NCBI GenBank assembly: GCA_030447315.1
Contig: JAUJPD010000001.1
Location: 47,971-111,970 of the forward strand
Reading direction: 5' to 3'
DNA length: 64,000 bases
From: Actinomycetota bacterium
Lineage (GTDB): Bacteria > Actinomycetota > CADDZG01 > WHSQ01
Shown piece after piece: positions 22,949 to 33,806 of the stretch (within the stretch, counting starts at the first letter, position 1; every line of letters starts with the position of its first letter). Position numbers and translations under genes: made by a program. The notes beneath the pieces were generated by a model. It did no database searches and was not told where the DNA came from. It worked only from the letters and a program-made list of their open reading frames with translations.

Positions 22949-23773
22949 ATGGAAATCAGCGACAGGGATACCACGGCGCAGGGGCCGCAGACGCCCTGGA
23001 TCGCGGTGGTGGCGCAGTGGCGCAAAGGCCTGACGCGGGTTCCCTTGCCCTACACGCAGGCGGTCGAGCTGTCCGGCGGCAGGACCAAGGTCCTCTCGGC
23101 GTTCGAGATGCCGGCCTCGAATCCGTTCCCGAGGAGCTCGAGGTGTTCACGGAGCTCGACCCGTACGGCGCGGCCGTCCTCGACGGGGCGTCGGGCCTGC
23201 TCATCCCGGGCGGCGGCGACATCGACCCGGGAGCTCTACGGATGCCCTCGGCATCCCCGCACCCACAACGTGAGTCACCGGCGGGACCGGTTCGAGCTCT
23301 CCTTGCTGGCGAGGGCGTTGGGAACGCGACATGCCGGTGCTGGCGATATGCCACGGGATGCAGTTGCTGAACGTGTATTTCGGGGGCCGCCTCGTGCAGC
23401 ACCTGCCCGACGATCCCGCTCGCCTCGAGCACGACCGAGATATGCCTCGTGCCGAACCGGTTCACGACCTGCACATCAAAGAAGGAAGCCGTTTCCAGGA
23501 CCTGGTCGGAGCGCTCTCGACCCCCGTCAACTCACATCACCACCAGGGCTCGACGGCGTCGCGGGCCGCTGGAAGAGGTTGGTTGGGCCGAGGACGGCGT
23601 GCTCGAGGCGGTCGTATCGCGACCATTCGTGGGTGGTGGGAGTGCAGTGGCATCCCGAGGCCATGGTCCACACCGACCACCACCAGAGACGTCTGTTCGA
23701 AGCCTTCGTGACGGCCACGAAAGCTTATGAGGCGCGCACCGGAGCCCTTACTGCTGCCCGCCGCTCTGCGTAG
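22949..23773 (+). pseudogene. Class-I glutamine amidotransferase-like / peptidase C26 (PuuD-like), heavily frame-disrupted
   Basis: TPWIAVVAQWRKGLTRVPLPYTQAVELSGG / LDGASGLLIPGGGDIDPG / MPVLAICHGMQLLNVYFGGRLVQHLPD / VVGVQWHPEAMVHTDHHQRRLFEAFV spread over several frames. Confidence 0.78.
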
Positions 23774-25130
23774 GCATCGGCACCCCGATCACGCTCGCGA
23801 CCTCGGCGCGCTTCGAAGCGAAACGCTCCGCCACAACATCTCCGTCGGCCTCCACCAGCACCGACAGCGTTCTACCCAGCGTCCAGTCACCGACGGGGAT
23901 CTTGAGCCGCCCCCGGGCTTGATCGCCAGGTCCTGGATCGGGGGCGGACCTGGGAGGCGACGCCGGCGCTCACCAGGGTGAGCGACACCCGGACGGCCTC
24001 GGCGCCGGGGTTCAGCACCACCACCGCGTCCGCCTGGGGGCGCTCGACCGCGGGGCGAGGAACCAGCGGGGGCCGGTGCGGGCGGCGCCGACCTCCGAAG
24101 CCACGCCGCTCAGGCGGCGGGTGTCGTAGTAGACGGTGCGCTCGGCCACGAGGGCCCCGGTACTCGTGCGCACGACCACGCTGGCGCCTCCCACATCTTT
24201 GTCGGAGCCGCCGATGTAGTCGACGAGCGGAAGCGGCAACAAGGTCCTGGGAGGCACCACCACCTCCAATAGCTTGGGCGGCTGGATGGTGCCCTCTTGG
24301 GTGGCGATCGAGATTGTGGCCACAGCCTCTTCTTCGCTCGGATTCAGAAGTGAGACACGCTCGTCGATCCCTTTCTCCACGCCCCCGGGAAAGAACCATT
24401 CCGACGCGGGGGCCGCGGCACCAAGCGTGAACTGAACGCCCTGGGGACGGTCCTCGCTGCTCACCTGCAGAGCTCGCCAGGCGATGACGCCCCCCCGCTT
24501 GCCGACGACCTCAGCCCCCACGACACGTATCCCGCGGATGAACTCATTGAGCTCGACCACCACGGTCTCTCCTGCAGGGACCGCTAGTCCCTCAGACAGG
24601 TTGGCGTTGGATTGGGGGCCCTTGGGTGTGAACAGCGAGATCCCCACCACCGCCTCGTCGGGGAAAGGGTTGTAGATCACGAAGCGCTGCTCGGCCCCCA
24701 GCGCGCTCGACCCCTCTGCGAAGTACCAGCGAGGCGAAGCGGCCTTTGAGCACCTGGCTGCCCCGAGTCCGGAGGTCTTGCCCGTGAAGGTTGCAAGAGC
24801 CGATGCGAGCACCTCGGCGCCGTAACCCACCAGGTCGCTAGAGTGCTGGTTCGCTCGAACCACGATCCTCTCCGGCGCCAACCCCACCCGCTCGTCGCCA
24901 TCTATGCCGACGGGAACCTCGGTGGTGGCGGGGCTACCCAGGACGAGCTTCGAGGTGGACTGCCCCACCCGCGGTGGTGGAGGACAGTAGACGGACCTCT
25001 CGTCGAAGATCGAAGGCGCTTGGGTGACCGGTTCCAGCTCGACGTCGTCGCTCGCCAGGTCGAACGCGACCCCGGACAGCAAGGCGGCGAGCAGGAACAC
25101 GGTCAACGCGAGGTCGCGTCCGCGTCTCAT
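23748..25130 (-). CDS. DUF5719-like actinobacterial secreted/membrane protein; two apparent frameshifts near the C-terminus
   Basis: N-terminal TM and repeated 'W(Y/F)F(A/P)EGSxxxGxxxxxxIxNPFPDEAxVxIxLFTPxG' segments; C-terminal frame LGRTLSVLVEADGDVVAERFASKRAEVASVIGVPMPTQSGGQQ-stop ends at 23748. Confidence 0.72.
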
Positions 25131-28100
25131 GGAGAGATCCTGCGCCGGGTGTTGCGGGAGAAGGCAGCCCCCACCACCACGATCCAGGCCAGCGCCAGGA
25201 CGAACAGAACGGCCGTGCGCGCGTTCCTGTGCGGGAAGGACACGACCAACCTCCCCTGTTGGCCCGCGGGCAACTCGAACGCATTGCCCCATCCACCTTC
25301 GGCGCGTTCCAGTGGCTCGCCCGCCACGGTGGCCCGCCAGCCGACGTGCTCGGCTTCGGCCAGGAACAACAGACCGGCACCCTGCTCGACGTCGGCTTCG
25401 TAGCGGGCCGAGGTGACCTGCTCCGCATCCTCGCGGGTCGCCGGCACGTCGCCGGTGATCACGGCAGGATCGCGGCTGTCGATCGCAGCCACAACCGAGG
25501 GCAACTCGTCGTAGACACCGGCGCGCGCCAACGCTTCATTGTTCGCCAACAACAGGTACTGCTCTTCCGGATTATCTCGAGCGACCGCAAGGTCGGCCTG
25601 GCTGAGCCATCTATAGGCCCCCGGCCCCCTCTCCAGAACGACGTACCCGATGTTGAAGGCACCCAGGAGGCTCCCGCCCCGGTCGGTCCGGCCTTGTTCG
25701 ACGGACGAGATGACCGATTGCAACTCGTCTTCGGACGGACCCACCCGGGACTCGAAGAGGTCGCTCAGCACCTCGCCGCGGGGGCCGGTGACCATGTGTC
25801 GCCCGACCGGGCGGGCCACCGACGGCACGGGTGGACCCCAGCGCTCCCCCACCCACAGAGCGCGGAACTGACCTTCGGCCTGAGCCTCGCTGCCCAGCAA
25901 GGTCGCGATCTGTTCGGTGACGACGCTGTCTGCGTGGCCCGACGCCCGCCCCGGATCCCAAGCCCCCGTGACGAATGCCGGGCCCAGGCCCGCAGCGACC
26001 AGAAAGGTCGATAGCCCCAGGCCGCCGAGGGTCAATGCATGATGCATCCCCAGCCCGCGGCGAGGCAGATCAAGACGGAAGGCTCCCGCCGCCAGCCCCG
26101 CCAGCCCCGCGAAGGCGACGGCAGCGAGGACCCCCGCTTCGGTAGGCGCCGCCACGATGGGACGAAGAGAGCCGGCCGCGATCGCTCCGGTGAGCCACGC
26201 CACTGCCACGACGATGGTCCACAGCGCAAGCGCCATCCGGCGACGCTGTCCCTCGCCGACCAACACCGCGACCAGCCCGAGCACCGGAAGAGCGAGGCCG
26301 AACAGAGGAGGCGCCTCGGGCGTCTGGCCCAGGATCACACTGCGGAAGCCGTGACCAGAAAACGCCGCCGCATAGCTCTGCCAGGTGTCATCGCCCGTGA
26401 GCAGGTCGAGAGGTCCTCCGGGAGAGAACCAGGATGCGCTCCACGGGAGAAGGAGAGCCCAACCCACGACGAGACCAACCGCGCACGACACCAGTCCCCG
26501 AAGCGGCTTGCTTCCGGTGTCGAGGAAGGTCCGGGTAGCGGCCAGCAAGACCGCCGCCACCAGATACATGAACAACGAGCCGGGAACGAAAGCAGCCGAG
26601 ACGGCAACACCCAGCGCCACGCGCGCCACGGCGCGCCCACGGTTCCAGCCGGGCGGCCTCACCCAGCCGATCAGCCTGATCATCACCACGAGCACGAACG
26701 GAGCGCACGCACCGAACACCATCGCTCCGAGCGCCCCCTGGCGCACCCCGGCGAAGCCCACCGCCCCGAGCGCGTAAACGGTGGCCGCCACGTAACGCGA
26801 CGGGCGATCCACCAACTCCGACACCAAGAGGTAGGCGCCGGTGAAGCCCGCGAAGCCGAGCCCCAAGATGAGGAGCTTCTGCGCGAGGCCGGTGGCACCC
26901 AGCGTCATGATCGGAAAGACACCCAAGAACGCGAACGCCGGGGGCGCCGGGCCGGCCTGGCCGAGACCGACGGCCCTCCACGGCGATACGAAGGCTCTCC
27001 ACAGGGCGGTGGCCCGCTCCGGATAGGGAAGCAGCTCCCCCACCGAGGCGGGAGGGCCGAACAGGATGTGCCGGAAGCCCAGCAGGAACCCGATCAGCAG
27101 CAGAGCCGCCACCGCCCCGGTCCGTCCGTTCAAGCGACTGGTCAAGAGACGGGCCTGGGTGGTGCGCCGCGCCAGGAGCATCGCGCGCCGGCCCCAGGCC
27201 TCTTCGAGGCGATCGGCCTGATGCGAGATGTAGAAGCGCAAGCGTGTGGTTTGTCTCACGGTCAAACGTCGTAAGCGCCGATCCGGGACCTTTCGCACCT
27301 TCTGCGCGCGCCGCCGTTCCGTCAGGGTCTGAGGGAGCGCGAGCACGTTCCACGCGAGGCCCCGTGCGAGGTTGCCGATCTCGCGTGGCTGTCGCAGCAC
27401 GATGAAGGCAAGCATCTCGGCCAGCGAGAGAAGTATGAACGTCGGGATCAACGCGAACAGGCGGGGCCCCGATGCGTTCTTGGTGATCGTCCGTAGCCGG
27501 TTACGTCGTATGAAATAGCGAGGCGGAGTGAAAGGTGAGCGACGCTGTCCCGTCGCGAGCGCGATGGCATGACGTGCACGCGCGGCCGGCTCGACCCTGA
27601 TCGCGTGACCCGCTACGCGGGCCCTCCAACAAAGGTCCAGGTCCTCGGTGAACGCACGCATCCGAGCGTCCCACCCGCGAAGCTGTTTGAAGACCTCGTG
27701 TCGGATCAGCATGCAGGTCGAGGTGACGTAGAAGACCTCGGCCGCGGAGTCGTGTTGGCCCAGGTCGATCTCGTGCTCTTCCAGCCCCTTGTAGGGATAG
27801 CCGAAGCGGTCCACGGCCATCCCGACCTCTTCCAACCGGTCGGGGTCCTCCCACGACACGATCTTGGGACCGACGATAGAGGTGGCGTCGTCCTGGTACA
27901 TGCGCGCGGCCATGTGCTCTATAGAGGTCGGATCCAAGGCCGCGTCGTCGTGGATGAACAGCAACAGGTCGGCGTCGGTGCGAACCCGAGAAAGAGCCCA
28001 GTTGATGGCGCCGCCGAACCCCAATGGACGCGGGGTGCGCAGATAACCCCACCGGCGGCGCTTGAGGTGCCGTTTGGCAACCCGCTTCAGAACAGGTTGT

Positions 28101-28297
28101 TCGCGCGAGTCGGGCGAGGCGTCGTCGACGACCAGAACATCGAGCAGCGGGTAGGTCTGGGTGTTGAGGCCGACCAGACAATCCCGCAGCCAGTCTCTGC
28201 CGTTGTGGGTAACGACGATAGCGAGGACACTGGGGAGCGCGGCATCAGTCACCCCGCTTGCAGGGCGCGGTCTGGCGGGCTCGGTTCGTATGGTCAT
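25127..28297 (-). CDS. Large glycosyltransferase family 2 protein with C-terminal polytopic membrane region
   Basis: SVLAIVVTHNGRDWLRDCLVGLNTQTYPLLDVLVVDDASPDSR...LLLFIHDDAALDPTSIEHM...TEDLDLCWRARVAGH, then >10 hydrophobic segments; ATGA overlap with the next gene. Confidence 0.9.
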   Translation of the reverse strand: MTIRTEPARPRPASGVTDAALPSVLAIVVTHNGRDWLRDCLVGLNTQTYPLLDVLVVDDASPDSREQPVLKRVAKRHLKRRRWGYLRTPRPLGFGGAINWALSRVRTDADLLLFIHDDAALDPTSIEHMAARMYQDDATSIVGPKIVSWEDPDRLEEVGMAVDRFGYPYKGLEEHEIDLGQHDSAAEVFYVTSTCMLIRHEVFKQLRGWDARMRAFTEDLDLCWRARVAGHAIRVEPAARARHAIALATGQRRSPFTPPRYFIRRNRLRTITKNASGPRLFALIPTFILLSLAEMLAFIVLRQPREIGNLARGLAWNVLALPQTLTERRRAQKVRKVPDRRLRRLTVRQTTRLRFYISHQADRLEEAWGRRAMLLARRTTQARLLTSRLNGRTGAVAALLLIGFLLGFRHILFGPPASVGELLPYPERATALWRAFVSPWRAVGLGQAGPAPPAFAFLGVFPIMTLGATGLAQKLLILGLGFAGFTGAYLLVSELVDRPSRYVAATVYALGAVGFAGVRQGALGAMVFGACAPFVLVVMIRLIGWVRPPGWNRGRAVARVALGVAVSAAFVPGSLFMYLVAAVLLAATRTFLDTGSKPLRGLVSCAVGLVVGWALLLPWSASWFSPGGPLDLLTGDDTWQSYAAAFSGHGFRSVILGQTPEAPPLFGLALPVLGLVAVLVGEGQRRRMALALWTIVVAVAWLTGAIAAGSLRPIVAAPTEAGVLAAVAFAGLAGLAAGAFRLDLPRRGLGMHHALTLGGLGLSTFLVAAGLGPAFVTGAWDPGRASGHADSVVTEQIATLLGSEAQAEGQFRALWVGERWGPPVPSVARPVGRHMVTGPRGEVLSDLFESRVGPSEDELQSVISSVEQGRTDRGGSLLGAFNIGYVVLERGPGAYRWLSQADLAVARDNPEEQYLLLANNEALARAGVYDELPSVVAAIDSRDPAVITGDVPATREDAEQVTSARYEADVEQGAGLLFLAEAEHVGWRATVAGEPLERAEGGWGNAFELPAGQQGRLVVSFPHRNARTAVLFVLALAWIVVVGAAFSRNTRRRISP

Positions 28298-28318
28298 GGG
28301 CGAACGCTCTTGGCTTGG

Positions 28319-30712
28319 CTAGACGGGAACGCCGTACAACGTGGTGCGGCGTCGAGGAACCCTTCCCACCGAGCGTATCAAGGCCTCCATCCGGTCGGCC
28401 GTCAGCTCTTGGCCGTGATCCGCTCCCGCGGCGCGCGAGATGTTCTCGTTCATGAGGGTCCCACCGAGGTCGTTGACGCCCACCTGAAGCGCGAGCTTCG
28501 CTCCCTCTTCGCCCATCTTCACCCACGAGACCTGGATGTTCGGGATGTACCCATGCAATGCGATGCGCGCCACGGCGTGCACCTTGAGCGCCTCTTCGAA
28601 GGTAGGCCCGCGACGCGAACGTCCCTTGAGGTAGATCGGTGCGCCCATGTGTACGAACGGCAGGGGGACGAATTCGAACAGTCCGCCGTTGTGATCCCCG
28701 ATCTCCTTGTGCAAGCGCTTGACCACAGCGAGGTGACGCGCCCAGTGCCGCGGTCCCTCCACCGTTCCGAACATCATGGTCGCATTGGAGCGCAACCCGA
28801 GTGAATGCGCGATGCGATGCACCTCGCACCATTGCTCGGTGTTGATCTTGTCGGGACAGATGATGTCGCGGATCTCGTCGTCGAGGATCTCGGCCGCGGT
28901 TCCCGGCAACGTCGCGAGTCCCGCTTCTTTGAGGTCCAGCAAGAAATCGTAGACCGACACACCGGATGCCTGGGCTCCTTGCATCACCTCTAGCGCCGTG
29001 AAGGCGTGGACGTGCATCTGGGGGATCTGTCGCTTTACGGCCGTCAGGTAGTCGCGGTAGTTGTCACCGGTGAACGAGTGATGGATCCCGCCTTGCATGC
29101 AGACCTCACTGGCGCCTTGATCCCACGCCTCCTGGGCGCGGGCGGCAACCTCTTCCGGCGTCAACAGATACGGCTCGCCGCGCAGGTTGAGTGACTTCGG
29201 TCCCTTCGAGAACGCGCAGAACCCGCAGCGGAAGTAACACATGTTCGTGTAATTGATGTTGCGGTTGACGACGTAGGTAACCTCGTCGCCGACCGTTGCG
29301 CGCCTCAGGTCGTCGGCGATCGCATAAAGCCTCTCGGTCTCCGCGCCGCGGCTCGTGAACAAGAGCGCCACCTCGCCCTCGTCGAGCTCGACGCCGTCGG
29401 CCGCCCGATCCAAAGCCACCATCACCGACGCGCGCACCGTGCGCCCCGGCACCCTCCACGCGCCTGCACCGGCCGCCTCCACCGCCCGGACCGAAGCCGA
29501 AGGAGGCGACTCGTTCATCCCCGCATGCCAGGCCTCGTCGGCGCGCACGAAGCCCTCGGCATCGACGGCGTAGAGCACACGCGCGTGCAGGGCGGGGTCA
29601 ACCCACCGGACGAGCTCTGCAGGCGCGGCCACGTAAGCGGGGTAGGCCGCGAGGCGTTGCAGGAGAAGGAACCCCTTGCCCTCGGTCACCTCCTGCAACT
29701 CGTCCAGCTTCGGCCACGGCCGCTCCGGGTTCACATGGTCGGGCGTGACCGGCGACACCCCGCCCCAGTCCGACAGCCCCGCGTCGATATACCTCCCGTA
29801 ATCACTGGGGCTGAGGTTCGGGGGGGCCTGGATCCCGACATCGGGACCCATGACGAGACGGGCCAGGGCGATCTGGAGAGACATCTCCGCGGCCGTGGGC
29901 TCCGGATGAGCCGCCATGAGGGTGCCCGGCTTGGCTCGGAAGTTCTGGACGATCACCTCTTGGATGTGCCCGTGGCGCTCGTGAGAGGCGCGGATCGCCA
30001 GAAGGGCATCGATGCGCTCTTCATGGGTCTCGCCGATCCCGACGAGGATGCCGGTCGTGAACGGCACCCGCGCCTCGCCTGCAGCCTCGAGCGTCGCGAG
30101 TCGAACCGCCGGTTTCTTATCGGGAGCAGCGAAGTGGGCCATGCCTCGTTTCAGAAGCCGTTCCGACAGCGTCTCGAGCATCGTCCCTTGGCTCACCGAC
30201 ACGCGCGCAAAGGCCTCGGTCTCGTCGGAAGTGAGCGCCCCGGGGTTCGCGTGAGGGAGGAGGTTCGTTTCCTCGAGCACCGCCCGACAAGCCGCGACGA
30301 GATACTCGATGGTGCTCGTGTAACCCATCGATGCCAACTCCGCGCGAGCCTCCGGCCACTTCCGCTCAGGCTTGTCGCCCAGCGTGAACAACGCCTCACG
30401 ACATCCGGCCTCTTCTCCCGCGCGAGCGATCGCCACCACCTCGTCCATGGTGAGGAAGGCTCTTTCGCCCGGGCGCGGAGGATGAGCGAAGGTGCAATAA
30501 CCACACGAGTCGCGACACAGCTTGGTCAGCGGGATGAAGACCTTCTTCGAGAAGGTGATGACGGGGCCGCAAGCTTGATCTCGCAGATGGGCGGCCGCTG
30601 CGAGCACGGGGGCCGGGTCGTGACGGGCCCATGAAGCCAGCTGCCGAACCTCGTCATCGGACAGCCGGCGACCTTCGGACGCGGCCCCGGCCAGAGCGTC
30701 CAGACGAGTCAT
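28319..30712 (-). CDS. fbiC: FO synthase (fused CofG-CofH radical SAM protein)
   Basis: Two radical-SAM halves: CRDSCGYCTFAHPP (CofG-like) and YTNMCYFRCGFCAFSKGP (CofH-like). Confidence 0.96.
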   Translation of the reverse strand: MTRLDALAGAASEGRRLSDDEVRQLASWARHDPAPVLAAAAHLRDQACGPVITFSKKVFIPLTKLCRDSCGYCTFAHPPRPGERAFLTMDEVVAIARAGEEAGCREALFTLGDKPERKWPEARAELASMGYTSTIEYLVAACRAVLEETNLLPHANPGALTSDETEAFARVSVSQGTMLETLSERLLKRGMAHFAAPDKKPAVRLATLEAAGEARVPFTTGILVGIGETHEERIDALLAIRASHERHGHIQEVIVQNFRAKPGTLMAAHPEPTAAEMSLQIALARLVMGPDVGIQAPPNLSPSDYGRYIDAGLSDWGGVSPVTPDHVNPERPWPKLDELQEVTEGKGFLLLQRLAAYPAYVAAPAELVRWVDPALHARVLYAVDAEGFVRADEAWHAGMNESPPSASVRAVEAAGAGAWRVPGRTVRASVMVALDRAADGVELDEGEVALLFTSRGAETERLYAIADDLRRATVGDEVTYVVNRNINYTNMCYFRCGFCAFSKGPKSLNLRGEPYLLTPEEVAARAQEAWDQGASEVCMQGGIHHSFTGDNYRDYLTAVKRQIPQMHVHAFTALEVMQGAQASGVSVYDFLLDLKEAGLATLPGTAAEILDDEIRDIICPDKINTEQWCEVHRIAHSLGLRSNATMMFGTVEGPRHWARHLAVVKRLHKEIGDHNGGLFEFVPLPFVHMGAPIYLKGRSRRGPTFEEALKVHAVARIALHGYIPNIQVSWVKMGEEGAKLALQVGVNDLGGTLMNENISRAAGADHGQELTADRMEALIRSVGRVPRRRTTLYGVPV

Positions 30713-30740
30713 GGAGGGAGTCTAGTAGCCTGCCCTGCTC

Positions 30741-31661
30741 ATGACGATCACCGCATTGGCCGGCGGCGTCGGCGGATCCAAGCTCCTGGTCGGACTGCAG
30801 AACGCCCTTGTGCCCGGAGAACTGACGGCGGTCGTGAACACCGCGGATGACGCAACCATGTACGGCGTTCACGTGTCTCCGGATGTCGACATCGTCACCT
30901 ACTGGCTCTGCGGCCTAGCCGATACCGAACGGGGATGGGGACTACGCGACGACACGTTCAACGTGGTGGCGGGTTTCGCGCGACTCGGCCAGGAGGTTTG
31001 GTTCAGCCTCGGCGACGCGGATCTTGCAACGTGCCTGTTCCGGACGCAACGGATGGCAGACGGCGTGAGCCTTTCCGCCGTGACCGACGAGGTCCGGCGC
31101 GCTCTGGGAGTAGAGACGCGGATCATGCCCATGTCGGATGACGCGGTCCGCACGCGGGTCGTCACCGAAGATGGCCGCACCCTGGAGTTCCAGGAGTATT
31201 TCGTCAAAGAGCACCAAGAACCCGCCGTCAAAGAGGTGCGGTTCGCCGGCATCGGCGACGCCAAGCCCGCGCCGGGCGTCATCGAAGCGATCCGCGATGC
31301 GGACCGGGTGATCCTGTGTCCTTCGAATCCGGTCGTCTCGCTGGGGCCGATATTGATGCTCAGCGGCGTCCGGGACGCCCTGCGGGAGCACAACGACGTC
31401 ATCGCGGTGAGTCCGATCGTGCGTGGACGCGCCGTCAAAGGACCTGCAGACAAGATGCTCCATGTTCTGGGGGCCGAGGTCAGCGCGTCGGGTGTGGCCG
31501 GGCTGTATCGCGACTTCTGCACCACGTTCGTCGTTGACGAGACCGACATAGAAGAGGCAGCTCTGATCGAACAGCTCGGGATGAAGACGGTCGCTTTGGA
31601 CACGATCATGCGCGACCTCCCGGCCTCAGACCGCCTCGCCCGCTCATTACTGGAGCTGTGA
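30741..31661 (+). CDS. cofD: 2-phospho-L-lactate transferase (F420 biosynthesis)
   Basis: MTITALAGGVGGSKLLVGLQ...NTADDATMYGVHVSPDVDIVTYWLCG...CPSNPVVSLGPILMLSGV. Confidence 0.95.
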   Translation: MTITALAGGVGGSKLLVGLQNALVPGELTAVVNTADDATMYGVHVSPDVDIVTYWLCGLADTERGWGLRDDTFNVVAGFARLGQEVWFSLGDADLATCLFRTQRMADGVSLSAVTDEVRRALGVETRIMPMSDDAVRTRVVTEDGRTLEFQEYFVKEHQEPAVKEVRFAGIGDAKPAPGVIEAIRDADRVILCPSNPVVSLGPILMLSGVRDALREHNDVIAVSPIVRGRAVKGPADKMLHVLGAEVSASGVAGLYRDFCTTFVVDETDIEEAALIEQLGMKTVALDTIMRDLPASDRLARSLLEL

Positions 31662-32356
31662 CCTCAGCACCGGAGCTAAGGGTGGTCGGGATCGCCGGCA
31701 TGCCGGAGGTGCGCCTCGGTGACGACCTCGCGGCACTTCTCGTAGACGCTTTGGGTTCGTCTGGGTTAGACGACCGCGACATCATCGTGATCACGCAAAA
31801 GGTCGTGTCGAAAGCGGAGGGGCGCATCCGCGCTGCGGCCGAGAAAGAAGCCGCGGTTCGAGCGGAGTCGAAGCGGGTGCTTCGCAGAACCCGCGGCGGG
31901 ATGTTCATCTCCGAGACTCACCATGGCTTCGTCTGCGCCAACGCCGGGGTCGATGAGTCGAACGTAGAAGAAGGAGCGGTGGTCCTGCTTCCCATGGATG
32001 CCGATGCATCGGCCCGCAAGATCAGAGCGCGCCTCCGTCACCTGACCGGCAGGGACGTCGCCATCATCATCAGCGACACCTTCGGCCGTGCCTGGCGGTT
32101 GGGGCAGACCGACGTCGCTATCGGCGTGGCAGGGATGGATGCCTTCATCGACTACCGAGGGAGCCTGGACGAGCAAGGGCGGGAGCTCCACGCGACCCGG
32201 ATCGCGGCGGTGGACGAGCTGGCCGGCGCGGCGGAGTTGGTGATGGGAAAAGCCCGCGGGATCTGCGCCGCTTTGATACGCGGTGCGCCGGTGACCTTCG
32301 GGCGCGGCTCCGCGTCACAGCTCGTGAGGACCCCGGAAGAAGATCTCTTCCGCTAG
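31658..32356 (+). CDS. cofE: Coenzyme F420:L-glutamate ligase
   Basis: GDDLAALLVDAL..DDRDIIVITQKVVSKAEGR..DTFGRAWRLGQTDVAIGVAGMDAFIDYRG; overlaps cofD by 4 nt. Confidence 0.94.
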   Translation: MTSAPELRVVGIAGMPEVRLGDDLAALLVDALGSSGLDDRDIIVITQKVVSKAEGRIRAAAEKEAAVRAESKRVLRRTRGGMFISETHHGFVCANAGVDESNVEEGAVVLLPMDADASARKIRARLRHLTGRDVAIIISDTFGRAWRLGQTDVAIGVAGMDAFIDYRGSLDEQGRELHATRIAAVDELAGAAELVMGKARGICAALIRGAPVTFGRGSASQLVRTPEEDLFR

Positions 32357-32946
32357 GGCATCTGCCACCGCTCCCGATGGACCACCTGATCGAGCGGCTT
32401 CCAACCCCGCCTCAACGAGGACGAGGAGCGGTCGGGGGCGGCGTGCCCGATCGTCACGAGTCCCACCGGGATCACGGTCCCGGGGATGTGCAGCAGCGCC
32501 CTGATCCCGTCGAGGCGGTGGACCCCGAAGAACCCCGCGGAGAGTCCTTCATCGACCGCGGCGAGGAGCAACAACATCAACGACGCGCCGCAGTCGACGA
32601 ACCCATACGGCACCGGCCACGATCGCCCTCCCGTAGCGACCTTGTCGGGGCTGGAATATCGCTCCTCGTAAGCCCCCTCGTCGACGCACAGCACGACGTG
32701 GACGGGCGCTTGCGACAACCATGGATCGAAGTCGCGAGCGACGTAGTCCTTCTCCCCGGCGAGCCGAGCTATCTCACGACGCCGATCGGGATCGGTCACC
32801 ACGACGAAGCTCTGGCCCTGGGCGAAACCCGCGGAGGGAGCCCTCCGAGCACGCTCGAGGATCCGCTCCAGGGCGACGGGATCAATCGGTTCATCCCGAT
32901 AGCTGCGCACCATCCGGCGCTTGCGCACCGCGTCTGAGAACTCCAC
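32353..32946 (-). CDS. Nitroreductase-family protein
   Basis: MEFSDAVRKRRMVRSYRDEPIDPVALERILERARRAPSAGFAQGQSFVVVTD; convergent 4-nt overlap with cofE. Confidence 0.85.
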   Translation of the reverse strand: MEFSDAVRKRRMVRSYRDEPIDPVALERILERARRAPSAGFAQGQSFVVVTDPDRRREIARLAGEKDYVARDFDPWLSQAPVHVVLCVDEGAYEERYSSPDKVATGGRSWPVPYGFVDCGASLMLLLLAAVDEGLSAGFFGVHRLDGIRALLHIPGTVIPVGLVTIGHAAPDRSSSSLRRGWKPLDQVVHRERWQMP

Positions 32947-33012
32947 CCGGCCTCCATCCGACCTAGCTCGCGTCTACGGAACCTAGCCGAGCCCCTGATA
33001 GCCTCTTCCGCC

Positions 33013-33681
33013 GTGAGCAAGAAGCTAGAGGAGAAGCAGCAAAGACGCCTCGCAGAAGAGCGACGCAAGAACGAGGCGAAGCGCGAGCAACGGAAGAAGA
33101 ACCTCGTTACCTTCGGGATCGCGGCCCTCGTGATCGCGGTCGTCGCGGCCCTCGTCGTGAGCGACAGGAAAGAGACCGCAGGACCGGTGGGAGTGGCCGC
33201 GGACGAGGCCGGGTGCGGCGACGTCGAAGAGGTCGAAGCCTTCGACAACCAGCACATCGATGTCGGCGCTCCGCACGCGGAGTACAACTCGGATCCGCCC
33301 ACCAACGGTCCCCACTACGAGTCTCCGGCCGACACAGGGTTCTACGCGTCGCCGCTCCCTCCGGAGCAGGTCATCCACAACCTCGAGCACGGCCAGATCG
33401 TGATCTGGTTCGACCCCGCCGCTCCACAGGCCCTCAAGGACGATCTCGAGGCCCTGGTGGACAAGGCGCCCGGCGCGACCGTCGCGACCGCTTATGAAGC
33501 CATCCAGGACTACAACTTCTATCTGACCGCGTGGAACAAGCTCCCCAACGAGCCCAAGGAGTCCTTCGGGACGGGGGTCCTGCAGGGGTGCGACGCGGTC
33601 TCCCAAGAGGTCGTGGACGACTTCCGAAGGAAGTACCAGGGCAGGAGCCCCGAGCCGATCACCCCGCCCTTCGAGGGTTAG
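33013..33681 (+). CDS. DUF3105-like membrane protein
   Basis: One TM after a charged N-terminus; YNSDPPTNGPHYESPADTGFYASPLPPEQVIHNLEHGQIVIWFDP. Confidence 0.85.
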   Translation: MSKKLEEKQQRRLAEERRKNEAKREQRKKNLVTFGIAALVIAVVAALVVSDRKETAGPVGVAADEAGCGDVEEVEAFDNQHIDVGAPHAEYNSDPPTNGPHYESPADTGFYASPLPPEQVIHNLEHGQIVIWFDPAAPQALKDDLEALVDKAPGATVATAYEAIQDYNFYLTAWNKLPNEPKESFGTGVLQGCDAVSQEVVDDFRRKYQGRSPEPITPPFEG

Positions 33682-33806
33682 CTCCCCCGCGGCAGGATCG
33701 CTCCCCTGCGCCCCTGAGCCGGTGCAGGCTGAGGAAGCCCCCACAACGCCCGGTAGGCAGGGCTTACACCCAGGGAACGATACGAAGAAGGGGCGACGAT
33801 ACGAAG

